NCBI RefSeq assembly: GCF_000764185.1
Contig: NZ_JQEC01000021.1
Span: 240,585 to 304,584 of the forward strand
Origin: Colwellia psychrerythraea
GTDB taxonomy: Bacteria > Pseudomonadota > Gammaproteobacteria > Enterobacterales > Alteromonadaceae
Length of the DNA: 64,000 nucleotides
Direction of reading: 5' to 3'
This document shows positions 9,481 through 20,190 of the stretch, one piece after another; within the stretch, counting starts at the first letter, position 1, and the number at the start of each line of letters is the position of its first letter. The translations under genes were made by a program, and so were the position numbers. A model generated the notes under the pieces. That model saw only the letters and a list, made by a program, of their open reading frames with translations. It did no database searches and was not told the DNA's origin.

Positions 9481-9837
9481 TTAATTAACTTTGTCAGCTA
9501 AATGTGATGGCATCTGTTTTACTCGATGATTATCTGTAGAAGGCCGCGGCTGTCTGCCCTGCCTACTCGGTTTACAGGCAAAATACCGTTGATCAGGCGT
9601 AAACTCACAAATACCCTTTTCAGTTTCCTGTGGCCCCTGAAATTCACAGGCACTGTTTTCTTCTTTCGACAGGCATATATCAATAGCTGGTTGTGGCGGC
9701 TTGCCATGTTGATGTTGGAGTATAGGTTTTTGATTGTTAGTATCACTGCCTGCCACCACCATAAACGTTGGTGAGGTAAGTAATGACAATAAGATCAATG
9801 TAGTGCCAACAGTTTTTAAAACAAATATATCTTTCAT
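9481..9837 (-). CDS. Small secreted four-cysteine protein, unknown function
   Basis: I chose the ATG at 9835-9837 (118 aa) because AAGGA lies 6 nt upstream; a longer frame starts at 9864 without a good ribosome site. Residues 1-29 are a signal peptide (MKDIFVLKTVGTTLILLSLL...). The mature part has four cysteines in the pattern C..C-F-x-G-P..G-x-C-x-F-x-P-D-x-x-Y-x-A-C-K-P, a compact motif I associate with small secreted proteins found beside YHYH proteins. That association is recollection only. The tail is basic and proline-rich (RQGRQPRPSTDNHR). It lies in a run of minus-strand genes between a secreted protein and the sensor kinase, so it may belong to the kinase regulon. Confidence 0.65.
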   Translation of the reverse strand: MKDIFVLKTVGTTLILLSLLTSPTFMVVAGSDTNNQKPILQHQHGKPPQPAIDICLSKEENSACEFQGPQETEKGICEFTPDQRYFACKPSRQGRQPRPSTDNHRVKQMPSHLADKVN

Positions 9838-9960
9838 AATTTTTCCTTGAGTGCCCTCAAACATTTTAAAGTATTTGAAGCTTTATTCTGATGAGTACTT
9901 AGTTACTAATTGGGTTTTAGTTAAGTTAGGTTCTAGCTTATTTCGGTCTTAGTCTTATTT

Positions 9961-10569
9961 CTAAAATGATACCTGAGCAGTACTGCCTGCAGTAACTAAT
10001 TGATATTTTGGTTTAACAAAGCTTGCATGAACAGCGCCTAAACTTTTAGGAAAAAGAATAGTGACCTGTTCCACTAACGAAAAGGCATGTTTAGCCGTCA
10101 ACACTAACTCAGTATATCCATGATGGTCAGTGCTGTTTGGAGGGACAGATATAGTCTGCAATGTTAAGGGGAACAATTGATTATTTATCATCAAAGACGT
10201 TTCTTCATTCAGTAACCTTGCGACAAAATCTTTAGTCCCTTTAGTCGTTAAGCCAAGTGGCATAATTTGCTTAATATCACCTAATAACCAGGCTTGATTA
10301 TTTTGCAAACGAGTTTGCCACCCCTTAAAATCTGTAAAAATACGTACTTCAACTTGACCATCTCTTAAGGTAATACGCGCACTGGTTTCTTTTAAAACAT
10401 GGGCATTAGCAGTTATAGGTAATGTTGTCAGTATCATTACTACCATTATGACTAACATCAGAGCCAAGCTCATATTAGCTTCACTCTTAACTTTAGTCTT
10501 AGCGTTAGTGATAGTTTTAGTAATAAAATTAGAATTTATTTTTGTCTTTGTCTTTGCCTTGGTATTCAT
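9961..10569 (-). CDS. Hypothetical exported protein with Lys/Thr-rich leader
   Basis: The 202-residue product has no family I can name. The start at 10567-10569 has AAAGGA 7 nt upstream. Residues 1-32 are a strange Lys/Thr/Asn-rich leader (AKTKTK, TKTITNAKTK), followed by a hydrophobic export segment (MSLALMLVIMVVMILTTLPITANA). Either the leader is real or translation begins at Met33 as a normal signal peptide. The mature part (HVLKETSARITLRDGQVEVR... to VKPKYQLVTAGSTAQVSF) looks beta-rich, like a periplasmic beta-sandwich. It sits 61 nt downstream of the YHYH lipoprotein gene on the same strand, probably the same operon. Confidence 0.6.
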   Translation of the reverse strand: MNTKAKTKTKINSNFITKTITNAKTKVKSEANMSLALMLVIMVVMILTTLPITANAHVLKETSARITLRDGQVEVRIFTDFKGWQTRLQNNQAWLLGDIKQIMPLGLTTKGTKDFVARLLNEETSLMINNQLFPLTLQTISVPPNSTDHHGYTELVLTAKHAFSLVEQVTILFPKSLGAVHASFVKPKYQLVTAGSTAQVSF

Positions 10570-10630
10570 TGTCAGATCCTTTTTAAAAATTCTTTAGCAG
10601 TGTTATGCCCGTTGATTAAACTAGTTTCAG

Positions 10631-12787
10631 CTATGGGGCGCTAATAGTTACTCGGCAAATTAAGGTATTATCTGTTTCTAGGTCGGTTCCCCAAATAAGT
10701 TGTGCATTGGCATGCCAAGTAATTTCGTCATAACCATCCTTTGGACTAACATCGGCTTCACTGTGCTCTGTAGCTTGCTGCCATGCAGCATCATTGAAGC
10801 TGCTGGCTTTCCAATCATCTGGCTCTTCAATACTGTAAAAGCCACATGCACCAACACCGGCAATAGGATTAGCCTCATTTGCACACGACTTATCTAAAGG
10901 CGCTTGATGAAGTACTTCACACTTCCAATCACTGTTGCTTACCGCAATAATTGTATTGCTAACGATATCGGTGATTTGAGCAATAAAACCACCATCCCCC
11001 ATCTGTTGATTGCTCTCGCCTATGTACTCTAAGCCGGTATCATTTTCTTTATAGTCTTTGAGAATAAAGTTTAGTTGTAGTGGATAACTGCCAGTAAAAG
11101 TAGCGGTTTCAGCATTGAATGATCTTTCAGTATTGATAGAAACAGCGTCTTCTACAATTAGCTCACTTCCTAAGTAAGCTGCAAACCAATTGTCTGACCA
11201 AGCTTCTAACTTAAATGTCGTTAGTTCTGTTTGTTGACTGCTATCAACTTGTTCGTCACGACAGAAGGTTCCCGTTTCAATATTACCGCCACTACTCACT
11301 GTTTTTTGCTCAAAGTCATAACAATAATCTTGAGAACTAGATGGACTGTAGGTTACATAATAATCATTACCGCTGTAGCTATAAGTCATGGTACGGCTAC
11401 CATCATCGGCAATTGAATGTGTTAGATTATCTACCCCGCCCTGTGGTGGTGTAAGATTTGCTCTAGCGCCACTATTAGTACTGTCTTCGGTTAGCGGTGC
11501 TACTCTTGGCAGAATAGCTGTATCGACCTCACCAACAAGACACTGGATAATATAAGGCGGTTTAGTCGAGGTGTGATAACGATAGCCAAAATCATCATCA
11601 ATTTGACCATTGCAAACATCCAAGTCACCCTCGCTAATTTCACTACTATCAGGATTATTATCACCATATAGCGGATAACCATCGTAGCCCCAACCAATTA
11701 TGGCATCATCACCTTGGTTCATCATACTCGTTATCATACAAGTAGGTGCAACATGATAATGATAGTCATCACCACGGCCAGCATGACCACCACAGTTATC
11801 TAATTGCCCGGTTACATAAGTATCACTATCGGCATTGTAGTTATATAAATCTAATTCACCTTGAGAGGAATAATCGTAGATAGGCACACCATTTATTGCT
11901 ACACCCACGGCTGCATCAATCGTGGTTAAAACACTGGCAAATTGCGGCGTTAGTTTAATTGGTGCATCATAATTAGTAGCCGGAACAGGAATTTGCTCAT
12001 TGGTACCGATAATACCATTCATTAAATCATGATCAGGATAAGTGTCTGCCGAAATATAGGCATAGTCATCATCACAAGTTACGCCAACATGTTCATTGAA
12101 TCCTGACACACTTACAGACTGCTGAATTGTTTGACAGCGAGTTAAATCGGCAGTGCTACCACGTTCATAACTGACGGAAAGTTCAACTGACGCCAAAGTA
12201 AGGTCGGTAATTGCCGTTAATAACGTGTCTCTATCAACATCGAGTGAGTTACTTAAATCAGGTGTATCTGATAATGCATAGAGAGTGAACATATAAGATT
12301 TTATACCTGGGCCTTGAGAGCAAGGTGGTGCATATTCATTTAAACCATTTACGCCATTAGTGCCTAAAGTCCCTTGAATTTCACCTGCCTGTAAACTGCT
12401 AATGTCCGTGGTCATGTTGTACATTACCCAATACCAATGCACATCATCGGGAGCGGCTATGTGATGCATAACTAAGGCATATTCTGTGGTATTGTCAGGC
12501 GCGCCGCTCCAATTTAATGGTGGTGAAATACTGTCACCATCACAGGTATAGGTGATTGGTAAACTACTACCTGTTTGCATTACATTACTGGTCAATGCAA
12601 ACGAAGTTTCTTCACCAGCAGTGTTTTCACTTGAGTCACTACTCGTGCCACCATCCGTGCCATCACTGACGATCGTTGTATTATTCACATTAGCTGCAGT
12701 GTCTTCATCAGCACTGGTATCAGAGCCACAACCTATCAAAGGTAAACTCACAACTACGCTGATCATTACATATAAATTTTTCTTCAT
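10631..12787 (-). CDS. PEBP-YHYH domain lipoprotein (718 aa)
   Basis: A lipoprotein signal ends in LPLIGC with Cys20 as lipidation site. Residues about 60-205 are a phosphatidylethanolamine-binding-protein (YbhB/Raf-inhibitor-like) domain: ITYTCDGDSISPPLNWSGAP, DDVHWYWVMYNM, YAPPCSQGPGIKSYMFTLYAL. Residues about 230-430 are a YHYH domain: GVPIYDYSSQGELDLYNYNA, DNCGGHAGRGDDYHYHVAPTC, IGWGYDGYPLYG. The C-terminal third contains further Cys and Trp residues without a family I recognise. Fusing a PEBP module to YHYH in one surface lipoprotein is notable. The role of YHYH domains is not established; the His-rich centre suggests metal binding (inference). It heads the minus-strand run that ends in the two-component system. 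Confidence 0.8.
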   Translation of the reverse strand: MKKNLYVMISVVVSLPLIGCGSDTSADEDTAANVNNTTIVSDGTDGGTSSDSSENTAGEETSFALTSNVMQTGSSLPITYTCDGDSISPPLNWSGAPDNTTEYALVMHHIAAPDDVHWYWVMYNMTTDISSLQAGEIQGTLGTNGVNGLNEYAPPCSQGPGIKSYMFTLYALSDTPDLSNSLDVDRDTLLTAITDLTLASVELSVSYERGSTADLTRCQTIQQSVSVSGFNEHVGVTCDDDYAYISADTYPDHDLMNGIIGTNEQIPVPATNYDAPIKLTPQFASVLTTIDAAVGVAINGVPIYDYSSQGELDLYNYNADSDTYVTGQLDNCGGHAGRGDDYHYHVAPTCMITSMMNQGDDAIIGWGYDGYPLYGDNNPDSSEISEGDLDVCNGQIDDDFGYRYHTSTKPPYIIQCLVGEVDTAILPRVAPLTEDSTNSGARANLTPPQGGVDNLTHSIADDGSRTMTYSYSGNDYYVTYSPSSSQDYCYDFEQKTVSSGGNIETGTFCRDEQVDSSQQTELTTFKLEAWSDNWFAAYLGSELIVEDAVSINTERSFNAETATFTGSYPLQLNFILKDYKENDTGLEYIGESNQQMGDGGFIAQITDIVSNTIIAVSNSDWKCEVLHQAPLDKSCANEANPIAGVGACGFYSIEEPDDWKASSFNDAAWQQATEHSEADVSPKDGYDEITWHANAQLIWGTDLETDNTLICRVTISAP

Positions 12788-13103
12788 AATAATACCCTCA
12801 CTTTTTTAATCTGAATGTGGTTAACCCTAATCTGATTAACTTGAAAATGATTAACAAACTAGTCATTGTTTCAATAAGTTAATTATGGCTAAGCAATGTG
12901 CAGCAAAAATGAAGATTGATTTTTTTATAACTCACTGTATTACCTTGATTATAATTATATCTTTTTTGATATAGCATTGATTTACAGCAATTGTGTGGTA
13001 AATGTGTAGCCTATCAACAATATAAATATTCACTTAGCTAAATGCTGATACAAAATGACCGAAGTATAGCGCTTTAATTAGTGTAAAATAGGGTAATAAA
13101 TAT
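12788..13103. promoter_or_regulatory. Divergent intergenic region, YHYH lipoprotein / MarC
   Basis: About 316 bp of AT-rich DNA lies between the divergent genes. It must contain both promoters. I see no clear consensus pair and no gene; the only strong structure is the hairpin immediately to the right. Confidence 0.35.
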
Positions 13104-13132
13104 GACATATGCATCGAAAAGATGCATATGTC
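13104..13132. promoter_or_regulatory. Perfect 12-bp inverted repeat in the MarC leader
   Basis: GACATATGCATC (13104-13115) and GATGCATATGTC (13121-13132) are perfect inverted repeats around a GAAAA loop. It lies 30 nt before the chosen MarC start and contains an ATG at 13109 that would be buried in the stem. No T-run follows, so it is not a standard terminator. It could be an operator or a translation-modulating hairpin. Confidence 0.6.
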
Positions 13133-13162
13133 TGCCAACTTACCATTTTGACGGTGATGATT

Positions 13163-13771
13163 ATGATCGATTATGTTTCAGTGTTTATCTTCTTTTTTGC
13201 TGTTATTGATCCCGTCGGCACTATCCCTGTATTTATCGCTGTTACCAGTCGTTTTGATGACAAAGTTAAACGCAAAATAGCGCTACAAGCAGTAGTTGCG
13301 GCAACCGGTATTTTATTGTTTTTTATGATTGCTGGAGAGGTGATTTTAACAGCGATTGATATACCATTACCTGCCTTCGTAATAGCAGGTGGCATCATAT
13401 TATTTATATTTGCTTTAACTATGATATTTGGTGAGAGTAAACCTGATGAGGAAGTTGGTTTAGTGAGGAATGATAGTGAAACTGCTATATTTCCTCTTGC
13501 CGTTCCCTCGCTTGCTAGCCCAGGAGCAATGCTTGCTGCTGTATTGTTAACCGAAAACTCAAACTTTACCATTCTCCAACAAGTTCAGACTGCCGGTGTA
13601 ATGATTTCTGTTTTATTCATTGCATTTATATTTATGTTAACGGCAAGTTGGATTCATAGATTTATTGGCAGCAGTGGCGCAAGTATTGTTAGTAAGGTAA
13701 TGGGAATGATTTTAGCTGCGGTGGCTACAAACAGTGTTTTGTCAGGTATAAAACTATATTTTTCACTTTAG
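13163..13771 (+). CDS. MarC (UPF0056) family integral membrane protein
   Basis: About 202 residues from the ATG at 13163, with GGTGA a few nt upstream. The longer reading from 13109 begins inside a perfect hairpin and adds residues unlike the family, so I reject it. The N-terminus MIDYVSVFIFFFAVIDPVGTIPVF carries the MarC hallmark Asp-Pro-Val-Gly, and a second half-repeat has AVPSLASPGAMLA. Six hydrophobic segments fit an inner-membrane protein. The family was once linked to multiple antibiotic resistance, but transport function has not been shown. It is flanked by convergent fadH, so probably transcribed alone. Confidence 0.85.
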   Translation: MIDYVSVFIFFFAVIDPVGTIPVFIAVTSRFDDKVKRKIALQAVVAATGILLFFMIAGEVILTAIDIPLPAFVIAGGIILFIFALTMIFGESKPDEEVGLVRNDSETAIFPLAVPSLASPGAMLAAVLLTENSNFTILQQVQTAGVMISVLFIAFIFMLTASWIHRFIGSSGASIVSKVMGMILAAVATNSVLSGIKLYFSL

Positions 13772-13934
13772 CCTCAATATACATATCCAAGGCAATACTC
13801 GATGAAATAAGTAGCCCAACATATACCGGTTGTTTCTTTCATAAAATCCAATCAAAATACCTAGTCACACATCGTTAAATTAACATGTTATCTTTGTATA
13901 ACTAGGCATATTCATAAAGCTATTTACCTAATAC

Positions 13935-16013
<2,079 letters not shown>

Positions 16014-16063
16014 TCACTCTCTTTTTATTTATCAAATAATATGCTCAATTCGTAGACAGAATT

Positions 16064-16118
16064 TAGACACCGTCTAGTTTGATGTAAATTAAAATAGCGC
16101 CAAAATATGACGGTGTCA
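16064..16118. promoter_or_regulatory. Twin palindromic operators between fadH and tetR-type gene
   Basis: Two short palindromes share one core in opposite orientation. TAGAC-ACC-GTCTA is at 16064-16076 and TGAC-GGT-GTCA at 16108-16118; the cores GACACCGTC and GACGGTGTC are reverse complements. Together they form an inverted repeat spanning the 147-bp divergent promoter region. This is a typical layout for a TetR repressor acting on its own gene and on fadH. Confidence 0.7.
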
Positions 16119-16157
16119 AGATTGATTAATAAACAATAGCTTGCTAAATTAGCCTTT

Positions 16158-16781
16158 ATGAAAAATACTCCCGAAAAATCAAAGTATCACCACGGTGATT
16201 TAAGAACGACTTTACTTACCGTTGCTGGGGAAATGCTCAAAGAAGGTGGCATTGAAGAAGTGTCGTTGCGTAAACTGGCAGCCCGGGTAGGTGTTTCAAG
16301 GACAGCTCCTTATCACCACTTTAAAGATAAAAACGCCCTACTTTGTGGGATTGCAGAATCAGGATTTACCCAATTACATCAAATGAATAAAAGCAGTTTT
16401 AAAGCTGAAGGTCCGTCAACCAAAGAAAAGTTCTCAAGTTTTATTCATGAATATGTAAATTTTGCCAAAGCTAACCCTGATCTTTATGAGTTGATGTTTG
16501 GTCGTACTATTTGGAAACATGAGAACAGTAGCAAAGAAAGTACCCAAAAATTGCGCGATGCCGCCTACCCTTGTTTTCAATATCAGGTGGCTATGACCCG
16601 AGAATGGCAGCAGCTTAAACTGCTCAATCACAGCGGTGAAGAAAGTGCCCTACGCGCATCGCAAGTGCTTTGGGGCACCGTGCATGGTATTGCTAAATTA
16701 CTTATTGATGGCATTTATACAGACGTTGCTCATGTTGAAGAGATATGTGATTACGCTGTTGATATGTTTCTAGTGCATTAG
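16158..16781 (+). CDS. TetR/AcrR-family transcriptional regulator, probable fadH repressor
   Basis: The N-terminal helix-turn-helix domain (residues 8-60: KYHHGDLRTTLLTVAGEMLKE, then SLRKLAARVGVSRTAPYHHFKDK) is typical TetR. The C-terminal domain (residues 80-207) resembles the WHG-type ligand-binding domain, with ELMFGRTIWKH and a closing QVLWGTVHGIAKLLIDG. It is transcribed divergently from fadH across a region with two matching palindromes, so it most likely represses fadH and itself and responds to an acyl-CoA or fatty acid. The ligand is inferred from context, not seen. Confidence 0.88.
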   Translation: MKNTPEKSKYHHGDLRTTLLTVAGEMLKEGGIEEVSLRKLAARVGVSRTAPYHHFKDKNALLCGIAESGFTQLHQMNKSSFKAEGPSTKEKFSSFIHEYVNFAKANPDLYELMFGRTIWKHENSSKESTQKLRDAAYPCFQYQVAMTREWQQLKLLNHSGEESALRASQVLWGTVHGIAKLLIDGIYTDVAHVEEICDYAVDMFLVH

Positions 16782-16829
16782 TGAATACGAAGAGTAGCTC
16801 AAAATCAGATCTTTTAACTTTACCTTTAA

Positions 16830-16849
16830 CTCGGCCGTTTATGGCCGAG
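16830..16849. terminator. Stem-loop between convergent genes
   Basis: CTCGGCC (16830-16836) pairs with GGCCGAG (16843-16849) across a six-base loop, followed on the plus strand by CTATTTATC. The GC-rich stem lies between the TetR-type gene and the convergent exported-protein gene. The weak T-run makes it a plausible, not certain, terminator. Confidence 0.55.
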
Positions 16850-16866
16850 CTATTTATCAAAAGTGA

Positions 16867-17535
16867 TTACTGAAAGTCTTCAGTTTCAAAATATAAAGGT
16901 TTTATCGTGCCACAATTTATAAACTTAAATTGAAGTTCAGTCTCTTTGGGCACAGGCGATGAGGTGTTAAATCGCCCTAAACAACCGGCTTCTAAATCAA
17001 CAGCCAATATATGATCAAAGCTAGGTCGTTGCTGGATTCTATGAATATATAATTTGTAATTTTGTTTTAATGAAACAACATCATACTCTTGTTTGGTACT
17101 TGACGGTTTAATGTCATCAAAGGTACGAACATACAATTGCTTATCAAAAGATAATTCTATGTTTTTATAAACTAACATACCACCACGCTCAAAATGCCCA
17201 GCATATAAATCAGCTTTTATAACTATTTTATCGCCACGCATTAAGCGTTGTAAATTAAATGGCTTGGGCTTAATCGTAATTAGTTGACTATCTCTAACCG
17301 TTTGCAATACTGCCAAATCATTATTATCTAGCTTATACACTAATTGCACATTATGAGGCTTTTTATAAAGTGGTAAATGAGATGCATAAATACTAGAGCC
17401 CTGGTTGACTAAAACCATGCCATGAACGCCCATATAGTCAGGATCTAACGGTGGTAATTTTTTGACTTCATCCTCAGCAAAACTCAGTTGGCTTAATAAA
17501 GGTAATAATAAAATAGCAAATAACACTTTTTTCAT
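16867..17535 (-). CDS. Conserved hypothetical periplasmic protein
   Basis: The 222-residue product has a clear signal peptide (MKKVLFAILLLPLLSQLSFA). The mature part starts with a charged linker then MGVHGMVLVNQGSSIYASHLPLY, suggesting a beta-rich domain, and continues through KPFNLQRLMRGDKIVIKADLYAGHFERGG. Cys residues occur at the C-terminus (GCLGRFNT, FINCGTI). I do not recognise a named family. It is a single gene between convergent and divergent neighbours. Export is well supported; function unknown. Confidence 0.65.
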   Translation of the reverse strand: MKKVLFAILLLPLLSQLSFAEDEVKKLPPLDPDYMGVHGMVLVNQGSSIYASHLPLYKKPHNVQLVYKLDNNDLAVLQTVRDSQLITIKPKPFNLQRLMRGDKIVIKADLYAGHFERGGMLVYKNIELSFDKQLYVRTFDDIKPSSTKQEYDVVSLKQNYKLYIHRIQQRPSFDHILAVDLEAGCLGRFNTSSPVPKETELQFKFINCGTIKPLYFETEDFQ

Positions 17536-17766
17536 AGGTAAACTCTCATTTCATATAAATTGAATATAGGCTGAAGGGATTTCAGTGACCAAGGTTTTAA
17601 TTCCAATTTTTTACATTATAGTTGTTTTTATCAAGCAAAAAAGCCCGAACGAGATAAGATATTAAATTTGTTTTATTTGAAATCAGAAATAATGTAGCCA
17701 GAGCTATACCCAAGTCGTTAACTGCTATATGTTAGCAACATTAACATTCTGTGATCGAAAAAACAT

Positions 17767-18093
17767 ATGGCATTAAAAGTAGATTTGAGGGATTTTCTTG
17801 ACGAAGACGGTAAAGTACTTGCCCTTACTGAGCAAGCACAACCGGTTTTCAATTTTCTAACGCAAGTTGTCTTATCGGTTACGAAGGATATCGAGCAGCC
17901 ATACAATGATCTTGATTTGAAATGTAATACTCGAGCTGATGGGCTAACATGTTGCGGGCATATCGCCGCAAAATGTAGCTCCATTGGCACATTTAGCACC
18001 ATTGATTGGCATTGCGACACCTGCGAAGCTACTGGAACTATTTCAAATTGGCAAGGCAGCATTTGGGATATGCAAAAACGTACAATGCATTAA
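17767..18093 (+). CDS. Small hypothetical protein with two Cys pairs
   Basis: The 108-residue product starts MALKVDLRDFLDEDGKVLAL. It has a Cys-rich second half: CNTRADGLTCCGHIAAKC and WHCDTCEATGTISNWQGSIWD. The spacing of the CxxC pair, and a Cys pair near a CGH motif, suggests a small zinc- or metal-binding fold. The pattern W-x-C-x-x-C...G-x-I-x-x-W-x-G is one I associate with uncharacterised small bacterial proteins. A minus-strand frame covering the same DNA (17718-18062) looks like a shadow because this frame has the sensible start and composition. No ribosome site is clear. Function unknown. Confidence 0.6.
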   Translation: MALKVDLRDFLDEDGKVLALTEQAQPVFNFLTQVVLSVTKDIEQPYNDLDLKCNTRADGLTCCGHIAAKCSSIGTFSTIDWHCDTCEATGTISNWQGSIWDMQKRTMH

Positions 18094-18148
18094 GCCCAAA
18101 TACGGTTTAAACAGTATAGTGTCACAACAAATTACCACAGCTTTATTT

Positions 18149-18913
18149 TTACTTTTGTCCTAGAGACCTACGTAAGGTAAAACCTAGCAAACCCATTAAA
18201 AATACATATGATGTAGCTGGCTCAGGAATAGAAATCCCCTCAACTTCAAGCGCGCCATTACCACCAGCTCCGCCAGCTCTTATAGTTGCCACTTCAAGTG
18301 CAGATAAGGTTTGATCAAAAAAGAATACACCGTCCATTAAACCGTTAAGAGGAAACGCACTATTTGCATTACGGCCTATGTCGATAAATGGTTGTGAATT
18401 ATTTAAACCATCAGTAAATGAAAATACGGGATTACCATCAACATAAAGCTTTTGTGTTACACCATCAAACGTATGGGCAATAAAAGTCCAATCAGAAGTT
18501 GCAGCAATGGGAGAGTTAACAACGCCCGCATGACTAACTGACCACTTACCATTTTGAACTTGTGAAAAACGGTCCCAGCCTCCATTATCATTCGATAAAA
18601 ATATATTCCAAACATTGGGATCATTGAGTTTTATCCATGACCCCCAACTAAAATTAGGAACACGATTACCACTCGAATCAATCGGAGCTCTTAGCCAAGA
18701 ACTCCCTGTGCCATCAAACGAAGCTGCAAGGCCATCAAGTCCACTAACATAATTTATTATACCTGATGGAGCCGTTAAATTTGGACCTAAACCGGTTAAT
18801 TCATTGCCATTACCATCGAGGGTATAAAACCCTATCAATCCAGCATTAGCAATATTTACCGCACTATAAAAAAATATAATTAAGCTAACAATGAGTACTT
18901 TAATAGTTTTCAT
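18149..18913 (-). CDS. PEP-CTERM exosortase-substrate protein with LamG-like domain
   Basis: The protein has a signal peptide (residues 1-25), a concanavalin-like/LamG fold (WGSWIKLNDPN, WTFIAHTFDGVTQKLYVDGNPVF, LNGLMDGVFFFDQTLSALEVATIRAGG), and a C-terminal sorting tag: Pro-Glu-Pro-Ala-Thr, a short hydrophobic helix and a basic end (TLRRSLGQK). PEP-CTERM tags are cut by exosortase and are typical of extracellular or biofilm-matrix proteins. The start at 18913 has AGAGGA upstream. No exosortase gene is in this window, so that machinery must lie elsewhere. The LamG-like domain suggests carbohydrate binding. Confidence 0.85.
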   Translation of the reverse strand: MKTIKVLIVSLIIFFYSAVNIANAGLIGFYTLDGNGNELTGLGPNLTAPSGIINYVSGLDGLAASFDGTGSSWLRAPIDSSGNRVPNFSWGSWIKLNDPNVWNIFLSNDNGGWDRFSQVQNGKWSVSHAGVVNSPIAATSDWTFIAHTFDGVTQKLYVDGNPVFSFTDGLNNSQPFIDIGRNANSAFPLNGLMDGVFFFDQTLSALEVATIRAGGAGGNGALEVEGISIPEPATSYVFLMGLLGFTLRRSLGQK

Positions 18914-19435
18914 TTAAAATTCCTCTTAACCCCCCCACAGTTATATAGGAGGTAATTAATAAAGTGATTATTCACCCTGCATGAGAAGTATTGCAGCAAG
19001 TAAGCCAGTATTATAAAGAGCATAATTTACAGTCACTTACCAAAAATCTTATTGATAACAAAGCTGAAACTGTAGAGTTATTCTCACAATAGGAAGATGT
19101 ATGACAGAGCTTTATGATTTTGCGAATAGATATACTAGGCAATATGGGCATGCTTACTGATAAATTTCTAACAGCCATATGTCTTAGCTTAGAGTGCTAG
19201 TTTTCTTGATCAGCAGTTGAATCAATGGCTTATTAATTTTACCTTATTAAAAAAAATAAATTAGCAAAATATTATAATCCTTATTCATTCAAGCAGAAAA
19301 CCCCTCACATATAATTCATAAATATTATTCTTTTCTAGAAATAAACCAGATCTATAAAAATATATTTTAAGCCTTAAGCCTTCTTTAAGGTTCAGCTATT
19401 ACATTTATCATTATCAACACGCAGGAGTAGATACG
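18914..19435. promoter_or_regulatory. Divergent intergenic region (522 bp)
   Basis: AT-rich DNA lies between the PEP-CTERM gene and the hemolysin-family gene. A TATAAT hexamer occurs at 19273-19278 but has no good -35 partner and lies 158 nt before the gene. I see no gene or strong structure here. The ribosome site of the rightward gene is the CAGGAG at 19421-19426. Confidence 0.3.
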
Positions 19436-20134
19436 ATGATAAATGTAAATTCAAACAGCCATTCTCAAACGGCAATTTCATTAAAAAGGAATAAAGGGAA
19501 TTTAATTAATAAACACTTAAACTTTGATATTCAACTTGCATCAATGGGCAGTGAACATAGAAATGAAATTGAAGCATTTATTAAACAAGGGTTTGCTAAA
19601 ACATATGATGCAAAAATTTCAATTAGCACACCGTACTTATTAGCATTATCAAACGGTAGCTTCAAAGCTGCCCTAGGTATCCGCACTGGCCGTGATGATT
19701 TGTTTCTAGAACAATACCTATCAGGGCCTATTGAGCAGCAAGCCATTTTTATCGACAATAAGATTGAACGGCAAGAAATTGTTGAATTTAGTCATCTTTT
19801 TAGTAATGCGAAACGTTTTACCATTCCATTATTTATGGTGACCGCAGTATCATTATTTTGTCGTAATCATAAGTATTTAGTGTTTTCTGGTACAGAAAAA
19901 GTAATCAAGCTACTTGATAATGCAGGTGTGCCAACAACATTTATCGGTAATGCTGATCATACAAAAATATCAACATCTACGGATGATTGGGGTAATTACT
20001 ACAGCACAAATCCTAAAATTATGGCGGTCTCACTTTTAGAAGTAATGTCTGTAATTTCTGAGCACCCGTTATATACAAGAATGTTTCAATCACTTGATAG
20101 CCAAATTGCAAAAATTTGTCGACAACTGCGCTAA
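19436..20134 (+). CDS. Thermostable hemolysin family protein (T_hemolysin, acyltransferase-like)
   Basis: The 232-residue product matches the Vibrio delta-VPH/thermostable hemolysin family. Markers are an N-terminal segment EIEAFIKQGFAKTYDAKISI, STPYLLALSNGSFKAALGIR and LFLEQYLSGPIE, then WGNYYSTNPKIMAVSLLE near the end. Despite the name, the family has a GNAT/acyl-homoserine-synthase-like look, and its biochemical role is not settled. No signal peptide is present, so it is likely cytoplasmic. A TPR gene follows 56 nt after its stop. AMP-ligase, oxygenase and SDR genes that could act with it lie at 48-51 kb, beyond the integron. Confidence 0.82.
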   Translation: MINVNSNSHSQTAISLKRNKGNLINKHLNFDIQLASMGSEHRNEIEAFIKQGFAKTYDAKISISTPYLLALSNGSFKAALGIRTGRDDLFLEQYLSGPIEQQAIFIDNKIERQEIVEFSHLFSNAKRFTIPLFMVTAVSLFCRNHKYLVFSGTEKVIKLLDNAGVPTTFIGNADHTKISTSTDDWGNYYSTNPKIMAVSLLEVMSVISEHPLYTRMFQSLDSQIAKICRQLR

Positions 20135-20164
20135 CCCATCAACCCATCAACCCATCAACCCATT
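20133..20164. repeat. Tandem octamer AACCCATC, about four copies
   Basis: The unit AACCCATC is repeated three times exactly (20133-20156), with a fourth copy changed in its last base (20157-20164). It begins at the stop codon of the hemolysin-family gene and ends 26 nt before the next ATG, so copy number would change only the spacing between two co-transcribed genes. Confidence 0.85.
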
Positions 20165-20190
20165 ATTTAATAAGCACAAGAGGTATTACC

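Noticed and set aside
13109..13162. Longer start for the MarC-family gene
   Set aside because: The ATG lies in a perfect hairpin and the extra residues do not match the family N-terminus; ATG 13163 is better.
17718..18062. Minus-strand ORF with many cysteines and serines
   Set aside because: It mirrors the plus-strand 108-aa gene, has no ribosome site and shows composition typical of a shadow frame.
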